NCBI GenBank assembly: GCA_017619375.1
Contig: JAFZSL010000039.1
Span: forward strand, 45,974-109,973
Length of the DNA stretch: 64,000 bases
DNA from: Prevotella sp.
GTDB lineage: Bacteria; Bacteroidota; Bacteroidia; Bacteroidales; Bacteroidaceae
Direction: 5' to 3'
Positions 44,146-52,245 of this stretch are shown here, piece after piece (the first letter of the stretch is position 1; each line of letters opens with the position of its first letter). The notes below the pieces were generated by a model. It had not been told where the DNA came from. It did not search any database and saw only the letters and a program-made list of their open reading frames with translations. Both the position numbers and the translations under genes were made by a program.

Positions 44146-45375
44146 TTATCGCACCCCACCCATCCGTTTCTTTAGTTTTTTGGCAGCCTTTCCCGTCAAT
44201 TTCATATAATACGCACTGCCTTTGTCCCGGGGCAGGAACTCGCTTCCCGGCTTGGGCGTAGGCACTTTTTTCGCGATTTTGAAGATGGCGGTACCCTCGT
44301 CGATTTCGTCAAACATGGCGATGTAGATCATCTGTGCATTGGCAGAGCAGAAATCCAATTGCTTTTTGAAAAACGACCCTTTGTTGCGTGGTATGCCCGT
44401 CACATTCTTGTTGTTGTGATAGTTCATATTGCGCCATGAAAATCCGGGGAAGCAAACAGGCGCATAGTCGACATGGTTGGCTTTGGCCCATTTCATGTCT
44501 TCGAGTATCAGTTGTTGGAATCTTGGGTAGCTTTCTTCGTTGTATCTCCCCACGAACCATGGCAGCAAGATGTCGCACATCTTGATTTGCTGGTGCAGGC
44601 GCGGGTCTTTCAACGCATCCTTCTCCATCTGCCTCCAATAGGTGGGAACGCCGAGCATCACACTGAATCCCAATTCCTTGAGTCCCTTGATGATGGTCTC
44701 CGACTCCTTGAATCCATATTTGCGTCCCTCATCGAATCCCACTCCAAAGACAGCCACGAGAGGTTTTCCATTATGATAAAGGTATTGCGGACAACGTGCA
44801 TGGTTGAAGAGACTGTACTTGACAGCCAGCAACCGGATGTCGTTGAGCACCACATTTTCGTCTCCCGGCACCATGTCGCTCAGGTCATACATCACACAGA
44901 CAGCCCTTTCATATTTCCTGCCGGCATTCATTGCATTGTCAAGCACGGCATCGTGATGAACTTTTGCCGAGGGAATTTTCTGCAGGACGACGAACCTTTG
45001 AACGAAGGCACCATCGATGCCATATTGTTTCATCCATTTGAAATGCAGGTCCACCGTGGAGGCATCACGAGAAGAGAACACCCTGGCCTTCTGCCCGTTG
45101 TCAAAAGTGAACTGAGTCTCATAGGTCTTCTCATACTCACTCACATCAGGCCACATGTCCACGTTGGCGAACCCAGGACGGAAGGTGCCATCCTTCCCCT
45201 GGTAACGATACCACCCCCGGTCGCCCCCGTCGCCAGGGGCGCTGAACCATCCTTGGTAACCAGCCATCACCAATCCCTTGTAAGAGTCGTAACTCTTCAT
45301 CGTCTGTGCGCAAACGGATTGCACTCCTAATATGAAAGCCACCAGGCAAATAGTCCAAAACAAGTTCTTTCTCAT
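44146..45375 (-). CDS. Secreted glycoside hydrolase, family 71/99-like
   Basis: A 409-residue protein with a signal peptide (about 1-23, ending CAQ). The body resembles GH71/GH99-like TIM-barrel enzymes: GLVMAGYQGWFSAPGDGG at the start, YGIDGAFVQRF, VMYDLSDM, GKPLVAVFGVGFDEGRK, ILLPWFVGRYNEESYP, FPGFSWRNM and IAMFDEIDEGTAIFK. In this clan the two acidic residues near the C-terminal end (DEIDE) are typical. Such enzymes act on alpha-glucan or alpha-mannose linkages, but the substrate here is not decided by sequence. A basic C-terminus (KKLKKRMGGVR) is notable. Confidence 0.8.
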   Translation of the reverse strand: MRKNLFWTICLVAFILGVQSVCAQTMKSYDSYKGLVMAGYQGWFSAPGDGGDRGWYRYQGKDGTFRPGFANVDMWPDVSEYEKTYETQFTFDNGQKARVFSSRDASTVDLHFKWMKQYGIDGAFVQRFVVLQKIPSAKVHHDAVLDNAMNAGRKYERAVCVMYDLSDMVPGDENVVLNDIRLLAVKYSLFNHARCPQYLYHNGKPLVAVFGVGFDEGRKYGFKESETIIKGLKELGFSVMLGVPTYWRQMEKDALKDPRLHQQIKMCDILLPWFVGRYNEESYPRFQQLILEDMKWAKANHVDYAPVCFPGFSWRNMNYHNNKNVTGIPRNKGSFFKKQLDFCSANAQMIYIAMFDEIDEGTAIFKIAKKVPTPKPGSEFLPRDKGSAYYMKLTGKAAKKLKKRMGGVR

Positions 45376-45423
45376 ATCACAATGTTTTTCCTTTCAAAAG
45401 TATGTTTGCTGTCCTTCTGTTTG

Positions 45424-45453
45424 CAAAAATAAGAAAAATGAATGAATCTCCAA
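45424..45453 (-). promoter_or_regulatory. Promoter for the GH71/99-like gene
   Basis: Minus-strand TTG (45453-45451), 19 bases, TATTTTTG (45431-45424) then CA, about 48 bases upstream of the ATG. Confidence 0.6.
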
Positions 45454-45534
45454 CGTTTGTTGTATGAAAAAACCCTTCCTAAGAGTAGTTCTCCTGACGA
45501 GCCGTTAGAAAAAGCTAAAAAAAAGTGATGATTT

Positions 45535-45566
45535 TTTGGGGAAACGACCTATTTGCATTATCTTTG
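45535..45566 (+). promoter_or_regulatory. Promoter of the cobalamin riboswitch transcript
   Basis: TTTG (45535-45538), 20 bases, TATCTTTG (45559-45566) then CA. Its start point falls directly before the riboswitch aptamer. Confidence 0.7.
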
Positions 45567-45575
45567 CAATCGAAA

Positions 45576-45725
45576 GGTTCGCTCCACGCGATTAGCAAAG
45601 GGAACGGGGTGAGAATCCCCGACTGTCTCGCAGCTGTGAGTTCCATTATCGCCCCTGGCAAGAAGCCACTGTCCCATAAGGGATGGGAAGGCGCCAGAAG
45701 GCGGAACGAAGTCAGAAGACCTGCC
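45576..45725 (+). ncRNA. Cobalamin riboswitch aptamer
   Basis: The conserved B12-riboswitch elements occur in order: GGTTC, then AAAGGGAACGGGGTGAGAAT with CCCCGACTG (the B12-box region), GCCACTG, GGGAAGGCGCC, and GAAGTCAGAAGACCTGCC. Adenosylcobalamin binding would normally lower expression of a downstream B12 uptake gene. After the aptamer come two short hairpins (GCAAGC/GCTTGC and CCCCT/AGGGG) just before an ATG at 45780, which could be the expression platform. No intact B12-related gene follows. Confidence 0.92.
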
Positions 45726-45779
45726 TTTTCAAGCAAGCCCAAGCTTGCCGAAGCCCCTCGATGCAAGGGGTGAGGCGCA

Positions 45780-45983
45780 ATGAGTATCTTATTTGTTTCA
45801 ATTTGTCAGAGCGGTAGCACTCTGTCATCATTCATGCCGTTGCATCCATGGCCACTCATGGTGTCGTTTCGGCAGATATGGAAGGAAATCAACCGAAGTG
45901 TATTATATAAGTTTTACCGGGATGGCGTCGCCGTGAGGCGGCGCCAATTCGTTTTCCGTTGGAATCTCGGAAGAGGAAGGTAG
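45780..45983 (+). pseudogene. 67-residue ORF after the riboswitch, probably a gene remnant
   Basis: Begins MSILFVSICQSGSTLSS and ends RRRQFVFRWNLGRGR. It is the only reading frame in the position where a riboswitch-controlled gene should be. It has no recognisable domain; its two halves differ in composition, as if the 5' and 3' ends of a longer gene had been joined by deletion. The segment 45984-46040 is empty. Confidence 0.35.
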
Positions 45984-46040
45984 CGAAGTTAAAGAAGATT
46001 CCCCAAATGCCGATTTCTTTTGTTAATGTTTCAATAAAGA

Positions 46041-46072
46041 TTTGTTTTTGTCGTTTATAATAGGTAACTTTG
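46041..46072 (+). promoter_or_regulatory. Promoter for the flippase-like gene and pepD
   Basis: TTTG (46041-46044), 20 bases, TAACTTTG (46065-46072). It makes the gene at 46108 independent of the riboswitch transcript. Confidence 0.7.
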
Positions 46073-46107
46073 TTTGTTCAAACCAGAGTATTCACTTTTC
46101 AAAGGAC

Positions 46108-47100
46108 ATGCACAAGTCGGTCATTCAAGTCGCCAAAATCATACTGCCCCTCTTCTTGGGAGGTGCGATACTCTATTGGATGTATCGCGACTTCGACTTC
46201 ACGTTGGTGAAAGACGTGATGCTCAACGACATGAATTGGACCTGGATGCTGCTGTCCTTCCCATTCGGCGTGACCGCCCAACTGTTTCGCGGCCTTCGCT
46301 GGCGACAGACGCTTGAGCCCATCGGGGAGCACGCCCGCACAAACACATCCGTCAATGCCGTATTCCTTAGTTACGCCACAAGCCTTGTCATCCCACGTGT
46401 GGGTGAGTTCTTGCGTTGCGGTGTGCTGAAACGCTACGACAACGTGACTTTTTCCAAGTCACTCGGCACCGTGGTGACAGAGCGTGCCGTGGACAGCATG
46501 ATGGTGCTGTTGGTGACAGTTGTCACGCTGTTGTTGCAATTGCCGGTTTTCCATCATTTCTTCGCCACCACCGGCACCCGTCTGGACACCTTCTTTGGGC
46601 AATTCACCAGCACCGGCTACATTGTCACCTTCATCTGCCTCATCGCCGCCCTTCTCCTCCTTTGGTGGTTGGCTGTCGCCTTGCATCTGGGCCACAAGAT
46701 GCATGACATCATCAGCGACCTTTGGCAAGGCGTGGCATCCTTGCGCAACGTGGAGAACGTGCCTCTCTACCTTTTCTACACCATTGGCATCTGGGCAAGT
46801 TATTTCCTGCATTTCTACCTGACATTCTATTGTTTCGAGTCCACTGCAGGATTGGGAATGAACTGCGCCTTGGTGTCGTTCGTGGTAGGCAGCATCGCTG
46901 TCATCGTCCCCACCCCCAACGGCGCGGGTCCCTGGCACTTCTCCGTGAAAACCATGCTCATCCTCTACGGTGTGGAAAGCAACGCCGCCCTATCCTTCGT
47001 GCTCATCGTCCATACGGTGCAAACCTTGCTGGTCGTACTTTTGGGCATATGGGGATGGATTTCCCTTTCGCTGACGAAGCCTGTCGGGAAAAGCCAATAA
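46108..47100 (+). CDS. Lysylphosphatidylglycerol synthase/flippase-type membrane protein (UPF0104)
   Basis: A 330-residue polytopic inner-membrane protein with about eight hydrophobic helices. It matches the LPG_synthase_TM/YbhN family: LFRGLRWRQTLEP, PRVGEFLRCGVLKRYD with LGTVVTERAVDSM, and the late SIAVIVPTPNGAGPWHF. Only the membrane domain is present, with no lysyltransferase domain, so lipid transport or an associated role is likelier than aminoacylation. ATG 46108 follows the promoter at a 35-base distance; the longer frame starts upstream of it. Confidence 0.85.
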   Translation: MHKSVIQVAKIILPLFLGGAILYWMYRDFDFTLVKDVMLNDMNWTWMLLSFPFGVTAQLFRGLRWRQTLEPIGEHARTNTSVNAVFLSYATSLVIPRVGEFLRCGVLKRYDNVTFSKSLGTVVTERAVDSMMVLLVTVVTLLLQLPVFHHFFATTGTRLDTFFGQFTSTGYIVTFICLIAALLLLWWLAVALHLGHKMHDIISDLWQGVASLRNVENVPLYLFYTIGIWASYFLHFYLTFYCFESTAGLGMNCALVSFVVGSIAVIVPTPNGAGPWHFSVKTMLILYGVESNAALSFVLIVHTVQTLLVVLLGIWGWISLSLTKPVGKSQ

Positions 47101-47143
47101 TGAGAAACCAACAACATATCATCCAACTTAAACCTTATTGATC

Positions 47144-48592
47144 ATGAATGAAATCAAGAACCTGCAACCTCATTGCATCTGGAAGAATTTCCATGCGTTG
47201 ACCCAAGTGCCCCGTCCTTCGGGTCATCTGGAGAAAATCCAACAGTTCCTGCTCGACTTCGCCGCCAAGGCCGGCGTGAAAGCGTTCAAGGACCCTGCGG
47301 GCAACATCGTGATGCGCAAGCCTGCCACCCCAGGCATGGAAGACCGCAAAGGCGTCATCCTGCAAGCCCATATGGACATGGTGCCTCAAAAGAGCCCGGA
47401 GAGCACCCACGATTTCGTCACCGACCCCATCGAGCCATGGATTGACGGCGACTGGGTGAAAGCCCGCGGCACCACCCTTGGCGCCGACAACGGCATGGGC
47501 GTGGCAGCCATCATGGCTGTGATGGAATCAAAGGACATGCGCCACGGCCCCATCGACGCCCTCATCACCGCCGACGAGGAGACCGGCATGTTTGGCGCCA
47601 ACGACCTTCCCGAGGGAGAGCTTCAAGGCGACATCCTCCTCAACCTCGACTCCGAGACATGGGGCAAGTTTGTCATCGGCAGCGCCGGTGGCATCGACGT
47701 CACCGCCACCCTCGATTACAAGGAAGTAGCCACCGACCCGGAGGATGTTGCCTTGAAGGTGACGCTGAAGGGCCTTCGCGGCGGACACTCCGGCTTGGAA
47801 ATCCATGAAGGCCGTGCGAACGCCAACAAGCAGATGGTACGCTTCGTCCGTGAAGCCATTGTGGAATGCGAGGCCCGTCTGGCCACCTGGCATGGTGGAA
47901 ACATGCGCAACGCCATACCTTTCAAGGCCGAGGTGGTGCTCACCCTTCCCAAGGAGAACGTGGAAGCGCTGAAGGAACTCGTTGCCGAGTGGCAAGCCAA
48001 CATTGCCGACCAATTCAAGAACATTGAGAGCGGTGTCGAGATGTTTGCCGAAGAAGTGGAAGTGCCCGCCACTGAGGTGCCGGTGGAAATCCAAGACAAC
48101 CTTGTCAATGCCATCTACGCTTGCCACGACGGCATGGTGCGCATGATCCCCTCCTACCCTGACGTGGTGGAGACATCTTCCAACCTCGCCATCATCGACA
48201 TCGAGGGAGGCAAGGCTGCATTGAAGATTCTGGCGCGCTCGTCTCGTGAGGACATGAAAGACTACGTGGTGAACATGCTGGAGAGCTGCTTCAACATGGC
48301 GGGAATGAAAGTGGAGACCGCCGGCAGCTATGGAGGTTGGGACCCGAATCCCGAGAGCGGCATCTTGCACCATCTCCTCCGCATCTACAAGGAATTGAAT
48401 GGCGAGGAAGGCATCATCCAGGTTGACCACGCCGGTCTGGAGTGCTCTGTCATCCTTGGCAAATACCCCCACCTCGACGTAGTATCGCTTGGTCCGACGA
48501 TGAAAAGCCCTCACACCACCAGCGAGCGCTGCTTCATCCCCACCATCGAACCCTTCTGGAACTTGCTCAAAAAAGCATTGGAAGAGATATAA
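47144..48592 (+). CDS. pepD: Cytosol non-specific dipeptidase (aminoacyl-histidine dipeptidase)
   Basis: A 482-residue M20 metallopeptidase. Metal ligands and catalytic residues lie in ILQAHMDMVPQ, TTLGADNGMGVAAIMAVME, ADEETGMFGANDL and the late GPTMKSPHTTSERC. GLRGGHSGLEIHEGRANANK is in the lid domain. Length is normal for PepD. I use ATG 47144; the frame two codons longer starts with TTG. It lies 43 bases after the flippase-like gene and ends at a strong terminator. Confidence 0.93.
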   Translation: MNEIKNLQPHCIWKNFHALTQVPRPSGHLEKIQQFLLDFAAKAGVKAFKDPAGNIVMRKPATPGMEDRKGVILQAHMDMVPQKSPESTHDFVTDPIEPWIDGDWVKARGTTLGADNGMGVAAIMAVMESKDMRHGPIDALITADEETGMFGANDLPEGELQGDILLNLDSETWGKFVIGSAGGIDVTATLDYKEVATDPEDVALKVTLKGLRGGHSGLEIHEGRANANKQMVRFVREAIVECEARLATWHGGNMRNAIPFKAEVVLTLPKENVEALKELVAEWQANIADQFKNIESGVEMFAEEVEVPATEVPVEIQDNLVNAIYACHDGMVRMIPSYPDVVETSSNLAIIDIEGGKAALKILARSSREDMKDYVVNMLESCFNMAGMKVETAGSYGGWDPNPESGILHHLLRIYKELNGEEGIIQVDHAGLECSVILGKYPHLDVVSLGPTMKSPHTTSERCFIPTIEPFWNLLKKALEEI

Positions 48593-48646
48593 GAGGTTTT
48601 CGGTCCAGGTTTTCCAAGAACACCTGGACTCATAGAACATCCAGGA

Positions 48647-48690
48647 ATATGAAACAGCGGGGAGGCTGACGCCCCCCCGCTGTTTCATAT
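48647..48690. terminator. Bidirectional terminator between pepD and the DUF349 gene
   Basis: A perfect 16 bp stem: ATATGAAACAGCGGGG (48647-48662) and its complement (48675-48690), with a 12-base loop. This is the longest uninterrupted hairpin stem in the window. Confidence 0.85.
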
Positions 48691-48703
48691 ATTCGCCGTG
48701 ACT

Positions 48704-50746
48704 TTATTCCTCTTCCTCTTCTTCGGCTCTGTTTTCGGCATCGATAGCCTTGATTTTCTCTTTGACCAGTGCCAACTCATCCTTGAGTTTCTGCACCTTG
48801 CGGTTCATCTCGTCGATGAGGCTGTTGCCCTTCTTGCTGGAGACACTGAGGAAACCGAGGTTGTTCTCATAAGTCTGAATCTCCTGCTTGAGCGCTTCGT
48901 ATCTACGCATGAGGCGTGTGCGCTCGTTGTCAAGTGCTCCCGCACCTTTCTCTGCGACGCTGCGCAGGCTGCTGCGGTAGTTGTCAAGGCGACGACGAGT
49001 AACAGAGATATTGAGTTCCTTGTAAATCTTGTCAAGCACTTCGTGGAATTCCTTGAACAATTTGTCCTTCTCACGATAGGGAACGTGGCCGATCTGGTTG
49101 TAGTCGTCCACCAAGCCCTGCACCTGCGACTGGGTCTCCGTGTCGGGTTCCTTTTCAGCGATAGCCTTCAGCCTTGCGATGATGTCACGTTTCTTGGCCA
49201 AGTTCTCACGCTCCTCGCCTCTTGTGCCGGCTGTTGCAGCATTGCGTGCCTCAAAGAACTTGTTGCAAGCACCAAGGAACTCGCTCCAGAGTTGGTCGCC
49301 CAGTTTCTTTGGCACCGTGCCAATGGTTCTCCATTCCTTCTGCAAGGCGGTGAGTTTCTCTGCCGTTGCCTTCCATTCGGTGCTGTCCTGCAAAGCCTTG
49401 GCTTGCTCGACAAGCGCCCGTTTCTTCTCTGCATTCTCGGCGAAGTGACTCTTCATCTCCCTGAAGAACTGGGTCTTGCGTCCGAAGAAGTCATCGCAAG
49501 CGGCACGGAAGCGCTCGAAAATCTTGACGTTCATCTTCTGCGGTGCGAAACCGATGGTCTTCCACTCTGCCTGCACTTCCTTGATTTCACGGGTATGGCG
49601 CTCCCAGTCGGCAGCTCCCTTGTTCTCCTCCTTGGCGATGGCTTCCACCTTCTCGCACAATGCAGTCTTGCGCGCAAGGTTCTCCTCCTCCTTGGACCTG
49701 AGTTCCTCGAAATGCTGTTGGTGTCTCTTGTTCACCACCGTTGATGCGGCTTTGAAACGAGCCCATACCTGCTCCCTGAGGTCCTTGGCCACTGGCCCGG
49801 CCTCACGATATTGCTGATGAAGTTCCTGAAGTTGGTGGAAGGCGCTGATGACATCTGGTTCTTCAGCCAATTTCTCAGCAGCTTCGCACAACTTGGTCTT
49901 GATTTCCAAATTCTTGCGGAAATCATATTCCCTTGCCTCAATGTTCAGGCGGAGTTGGTCGTAGAATTGCTCCACATAGTGCTGGTATGTCTTCCACAAC
50001 TCATTGGCACGTTCCTGAGGGACAGCCTTGATCTCACGCCATTCCTGCTGGAGGCGCTTGAACTCTTGATACGACTTATTGGCATTCTCTGGCGAGGTGA
50101 CCATGGTCTTGATCTTCTCGATGATGGCCAACTTTTTCTTGAGATTCTCAGCCTTCTCGTTCTCCATATCTTGGAAGACACGCTGACGCCTCTCCTTGAT
50201 GAGCGTCATCTCAGCCTTGAATTTCTCTTCCTCCTCATCGGGAACAATCTGGAACTGTTCCGGATCACCGCCACCGTCAACGAATGCTTTCTTTGCGGCG
50301 TCCTTCTCAATGACAAGCAACTTGTAGAAAATGGTCTTCAAGAGGTCCACCTCGTCCTTGCTGGGGTTTTCCTCACCGTGGGCAAGTTCTATCACACGTT
50401 CCAAAACTTCGCCCTTGGTCTTGAATACTTTCTTCTCAGCCTCTTCGGTGGGAGCAGCCTCTTCGGCGGGAGCAGCTTCCTCAGCGGGAGCAGCCTCTTC
50501 GGCGGGAGCAGCTTCCTCAACAGGAGCAGCCTCCTCAACAGGAGCAGCCTCCTCGACGGGTGCAGCTTCCTCAGCGGGAGCAGCCTCCACGACGGGTGCA
50601 GCCTCCTCGGCGGGAGCAGCCTCCACGTTTTCAACAATTTCTCCTTCCGTCACTTGCTGTTCCTGAACGTCGGCATTGGAAGATTCTGCCACATTCTCTT
50701 CTACTGGTTTGCCCTCTACTTGGGGCTTGTCTTGAGAGTCCATCAT
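48704..50746 (-). CDS. DUF349 repeat protein with acidic Ala/Pro/Glu N-terminus
   Basis: A 680-residue, mostly helical protein. The N-terminal about 110 residues are a low-complexity tract of repeated EEAAPA/EEAAPV units (coded in 18-base periods, roughly 50430-50640). The rest consists of several DUF349 repeats, each about 70 residues with a central W (LQQEWREIKAVP, WKTIGFAPQKM, LQKEWRTIGTVPKKL, YNQIGHVPYREKDKLFKEF). It ends in coiled coil and an acidic tail EEEEE. DUF349 proteins are cytoplasmic and have no well-fixed role. A -7 box TAAGTTTG (50798-50791, minus) precedes it. Confidence 0.85.
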   Translation of the reverse strand: MMDSQDKPQVEGKPVEENVAESSNADVQEQQVTEGEIVENVEAAPAEEAAPVVEAAPAEEAAPVEEAAPVEEAAPVEEAAPAEEAAPAEEAAPAEEAAPTEEAEKKVFKTKGEVLERVIELAHGEENPSKDEVDLLKTIFYKLLVIEKDAAKKAFVDGGGDPEQFQIVPDEEEEKFKAEMTLIKERRQRVFQDMENEKAENLKKKLAIIEKIKTMVTSPENANKSYQEFKRLQQEWREIKAVPQERANELWKTYQHYVEQFYDQLRLNIEAREYDFRKNLEIKTKLCEAAEKLAEEPDVISAFHQLQELHQQYREAGPVAKDLREQVWARFKAASTVVNKRHQQHFEELRSKEEENLARKTALCEKVEAIAKEENKGAADWERHTREIKEVQAEWKTIGFAPQKMNVKIFERFRAACDDFFGRKTQFFREMKSHFAENAEKKRALVEQAKALQDSTEWKATAEKLTALQKEWRTIGTVPKKLGDQLWSEFLGACNKFFEARNAATAGTRGEERENLAKKRDIIARLKAIAEKEPDTETQSQVQGLVDDYNQIGHVPYREKDKLFKEFHEVLDKIYKELNISVTRRRLDNYRSSLRSVAEKGAGALDNERTRLMRRYEALKQEIQTYENNLGFLSVSSKKGNSLIDEMNRKVQKLKDELALVKEKIKAIDAENRAEEEEEE

Positions 50747-50790
50747 TTAACAATTAGGTTTATGATTCGATTGTTCACATTATCAAAATG

Positions 50791-50798
50791 CAAACTTA
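50791..50798 (-). promoter_or_regulatory. -7 box for the DUF349 gene
   Basis: Minus-strand TAAGTTTG then CA, about 44 bases upstream of the ATG. No clear -33 element. Confidence 0.45.
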
Positions 50799-50851
50799 AG
50801 TAAAAAAAGCGAAATCGCCTAAAATTTTTTAGTTTTTTTTCAAATATTTTA

Positions 50852-51778
50852 TCAGACGAGCCTTTTACGCCTTAAAATCCACCATATTAATCCCGTAACA
50901 GCCACAGAAATCACCAATGCGATAGGAAAGCCCAAAGGATATGATTCCATCCCATTGGGAAGGTTCATACCAAACAGACTGGCGATAAGCGTCGGGAACA
51001 TCATGAGAATGGATACGGAGGTGAGCGTTCGCATCACATTGTTCACATTATTATTAATAATGCTTGAATACGTGTCCATCGTCGATTCCAAGATATCGGA
51101 ATAGATGTTGGTGGTTTCCCTTGCCTGGCTCATCTCGATGTTGACGTCTTCTATCATATCAGCGTCCAACTCGTCGATTTGGAGTTTGAACTTGAGTTTG
51201 GCCAACAAGTTTTCATTGCCTCTGATGGAGGTGGCAAAATAGGTGAGAGAATCTTGCAAACGGCTCAATCCGATAAGCGACTCGTTGTTCACCTCCTTGT
51301 CAAGGTTGCGCTTGGCCTTCTCTATAAGGGTGTTGATTTGTTTGAGTCGCTTGAGGTACCATACGGCAGAGGAAAGGAAGATTCGGAAAATCATGTCCAC
51401 ATAGTCGGTGAACCCAGTCCCTCTTTTCTGCTGGTAACTGACGAAGTCGATCATCATATTGGTCTCGTAATAACACACGGTGATGGTGACATCGCGCTTG
51501 TGTATGATGCCGAGGGGCACAGTGGTGTATGGTGTCCTTGACCTGATTTCCTTGACATAGGGTATGCGAAGGATGATGAGCATCCATCCGTCGTCATACT
51601 CATAACGCGCCCTCTCATCAGTATCGCTGATGTCGGTAAGGAAATAGTCGGGAATCTTGTATTCGTTCTCCAGATACTGGCGGTCCTCATCTGTAGGACA
51701 TGTCACCTGTATCCAACAATTTGGCTGCCACTCATTCAGCTGTGTCAAGCCTTCGTTATAGTTCCAGAATGTCTTCAT
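50852..51778 (-). CDS. CorA-family magnesium/divalent cation transporter
   Basis: A 308-residue CorA-type channel. A long cytoplasmic alpha/beta and helical funnel precedes two C-terminal transmembrane helices; the selectivity motif GMN is in SLFGMNLPNGMES between them, and the C-terminus is basic (ILRRKRLV). Length is typical. The leader is long (about 135 bases from the -7 box at 51919-51926) and contains a short TTCAC/GTGAA hairpin, but no known magnesium riboswitch was recognised. Confidence 0.9.
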   Translation of the reverse strand: MKTFWNYNEGLTQLNEWQPNCWIQVTCPTDEDRQYLENEYKIPDYFLTDISDTDERARYEYDDGWMLIILRIPYVKEIRSRTPYTTVPLGIIHKRDVTITVCYYETNMMIDFVSYQQKRGTGFTDYVDMIFRIFLSSAVWYLKRLKQINTLIEKAKRNLDKEVNNESLIGLSRLQDSLTYFATSIRGNENLLAKLKFKLQIDELDADMIEDVNIEMSQARETTNIYSDILESTMDTYSSIINNNVNNVMRTLTSVSILMMFPTLIASLFGMNLPNGMESYPLGFPIALVISVAVTGLIWWILRRKRLV

Positions 51779-51918
51779 TTGTTAATCCTCCACGTGATTA
51801 GCGTAGTGAAAAAAAATTCACGGCGAAAGACTAACAAATCCTTGTCGTCTCACGCCAACGAAATCAAATTTTCCGCCGGATAGTCGTCCATAAGTTGATA
51901 AATATTGGTTTTACGGGG

Positions 51919-51926
51919 CAAAGGTA
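51919..51926 (-). promoter_or_regulatory. -7 box for the CorA gene
   Basis: Minus-strand TACCTTTG then CC, about 140 bases upstream of the CorA ATG. Confidence 0.45.
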
Positions 51927-52072
51927 ACAAAAAAAAACATATCCGCGAAAAAAACACCAAGAATAATTTTAAAAAGGACTTTCCACAAAAAACAAATCGT
52001 GAAAAGGCAGAGCCAAAACATGCCGATGCACGGCCTTTTATGCTGCACTAAACATCCTTGGCAGCCAATAAT

Positions 52073-52237
52073 GTTCTGACGGATTTTAATCCGTCAGAAC
52101 TGAATATCAGGATTTGCAATCCGCTAAAATCGTTGGTTACAAGAGTTTATTTCGCTTTAATCGGATTAAAAATCCTTATATTACTCTCAGGCGGATTGCA
52201 AATCCGCCTGAACATACTTGGCGTTTTTGCAATCCGC
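52073..52237. repeat. Cluster of GGATT/AATCC palindromic repeats
   Basis: Several short inverted repeats share the core GGATT...AATCC: GTTCTGACGGATT (52073-52085) with AATCCGTCAGAAC (52088-52100); GGATTTGCAATCC (from 52110); CAGGCGGATT (52188-52197) with AATCCGCCTG (52201-52210); and unpaired GCAATCCGC at about 52229-52237. It lies just past the PL1-like gene stop and may end its transcript. The rest of 51779-52245 apart from the CorA leader is empty. Confidence 0.75.
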
Positions 52238-52245
52238 TGCAAGAG

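Noticed and set aside
45780-45983. The 67-residue ORF as a genuine B12 transporter subunit
   Set aside because: No signal peptide, membrane segment, TonB or plug motif; listed as a remnant instead.
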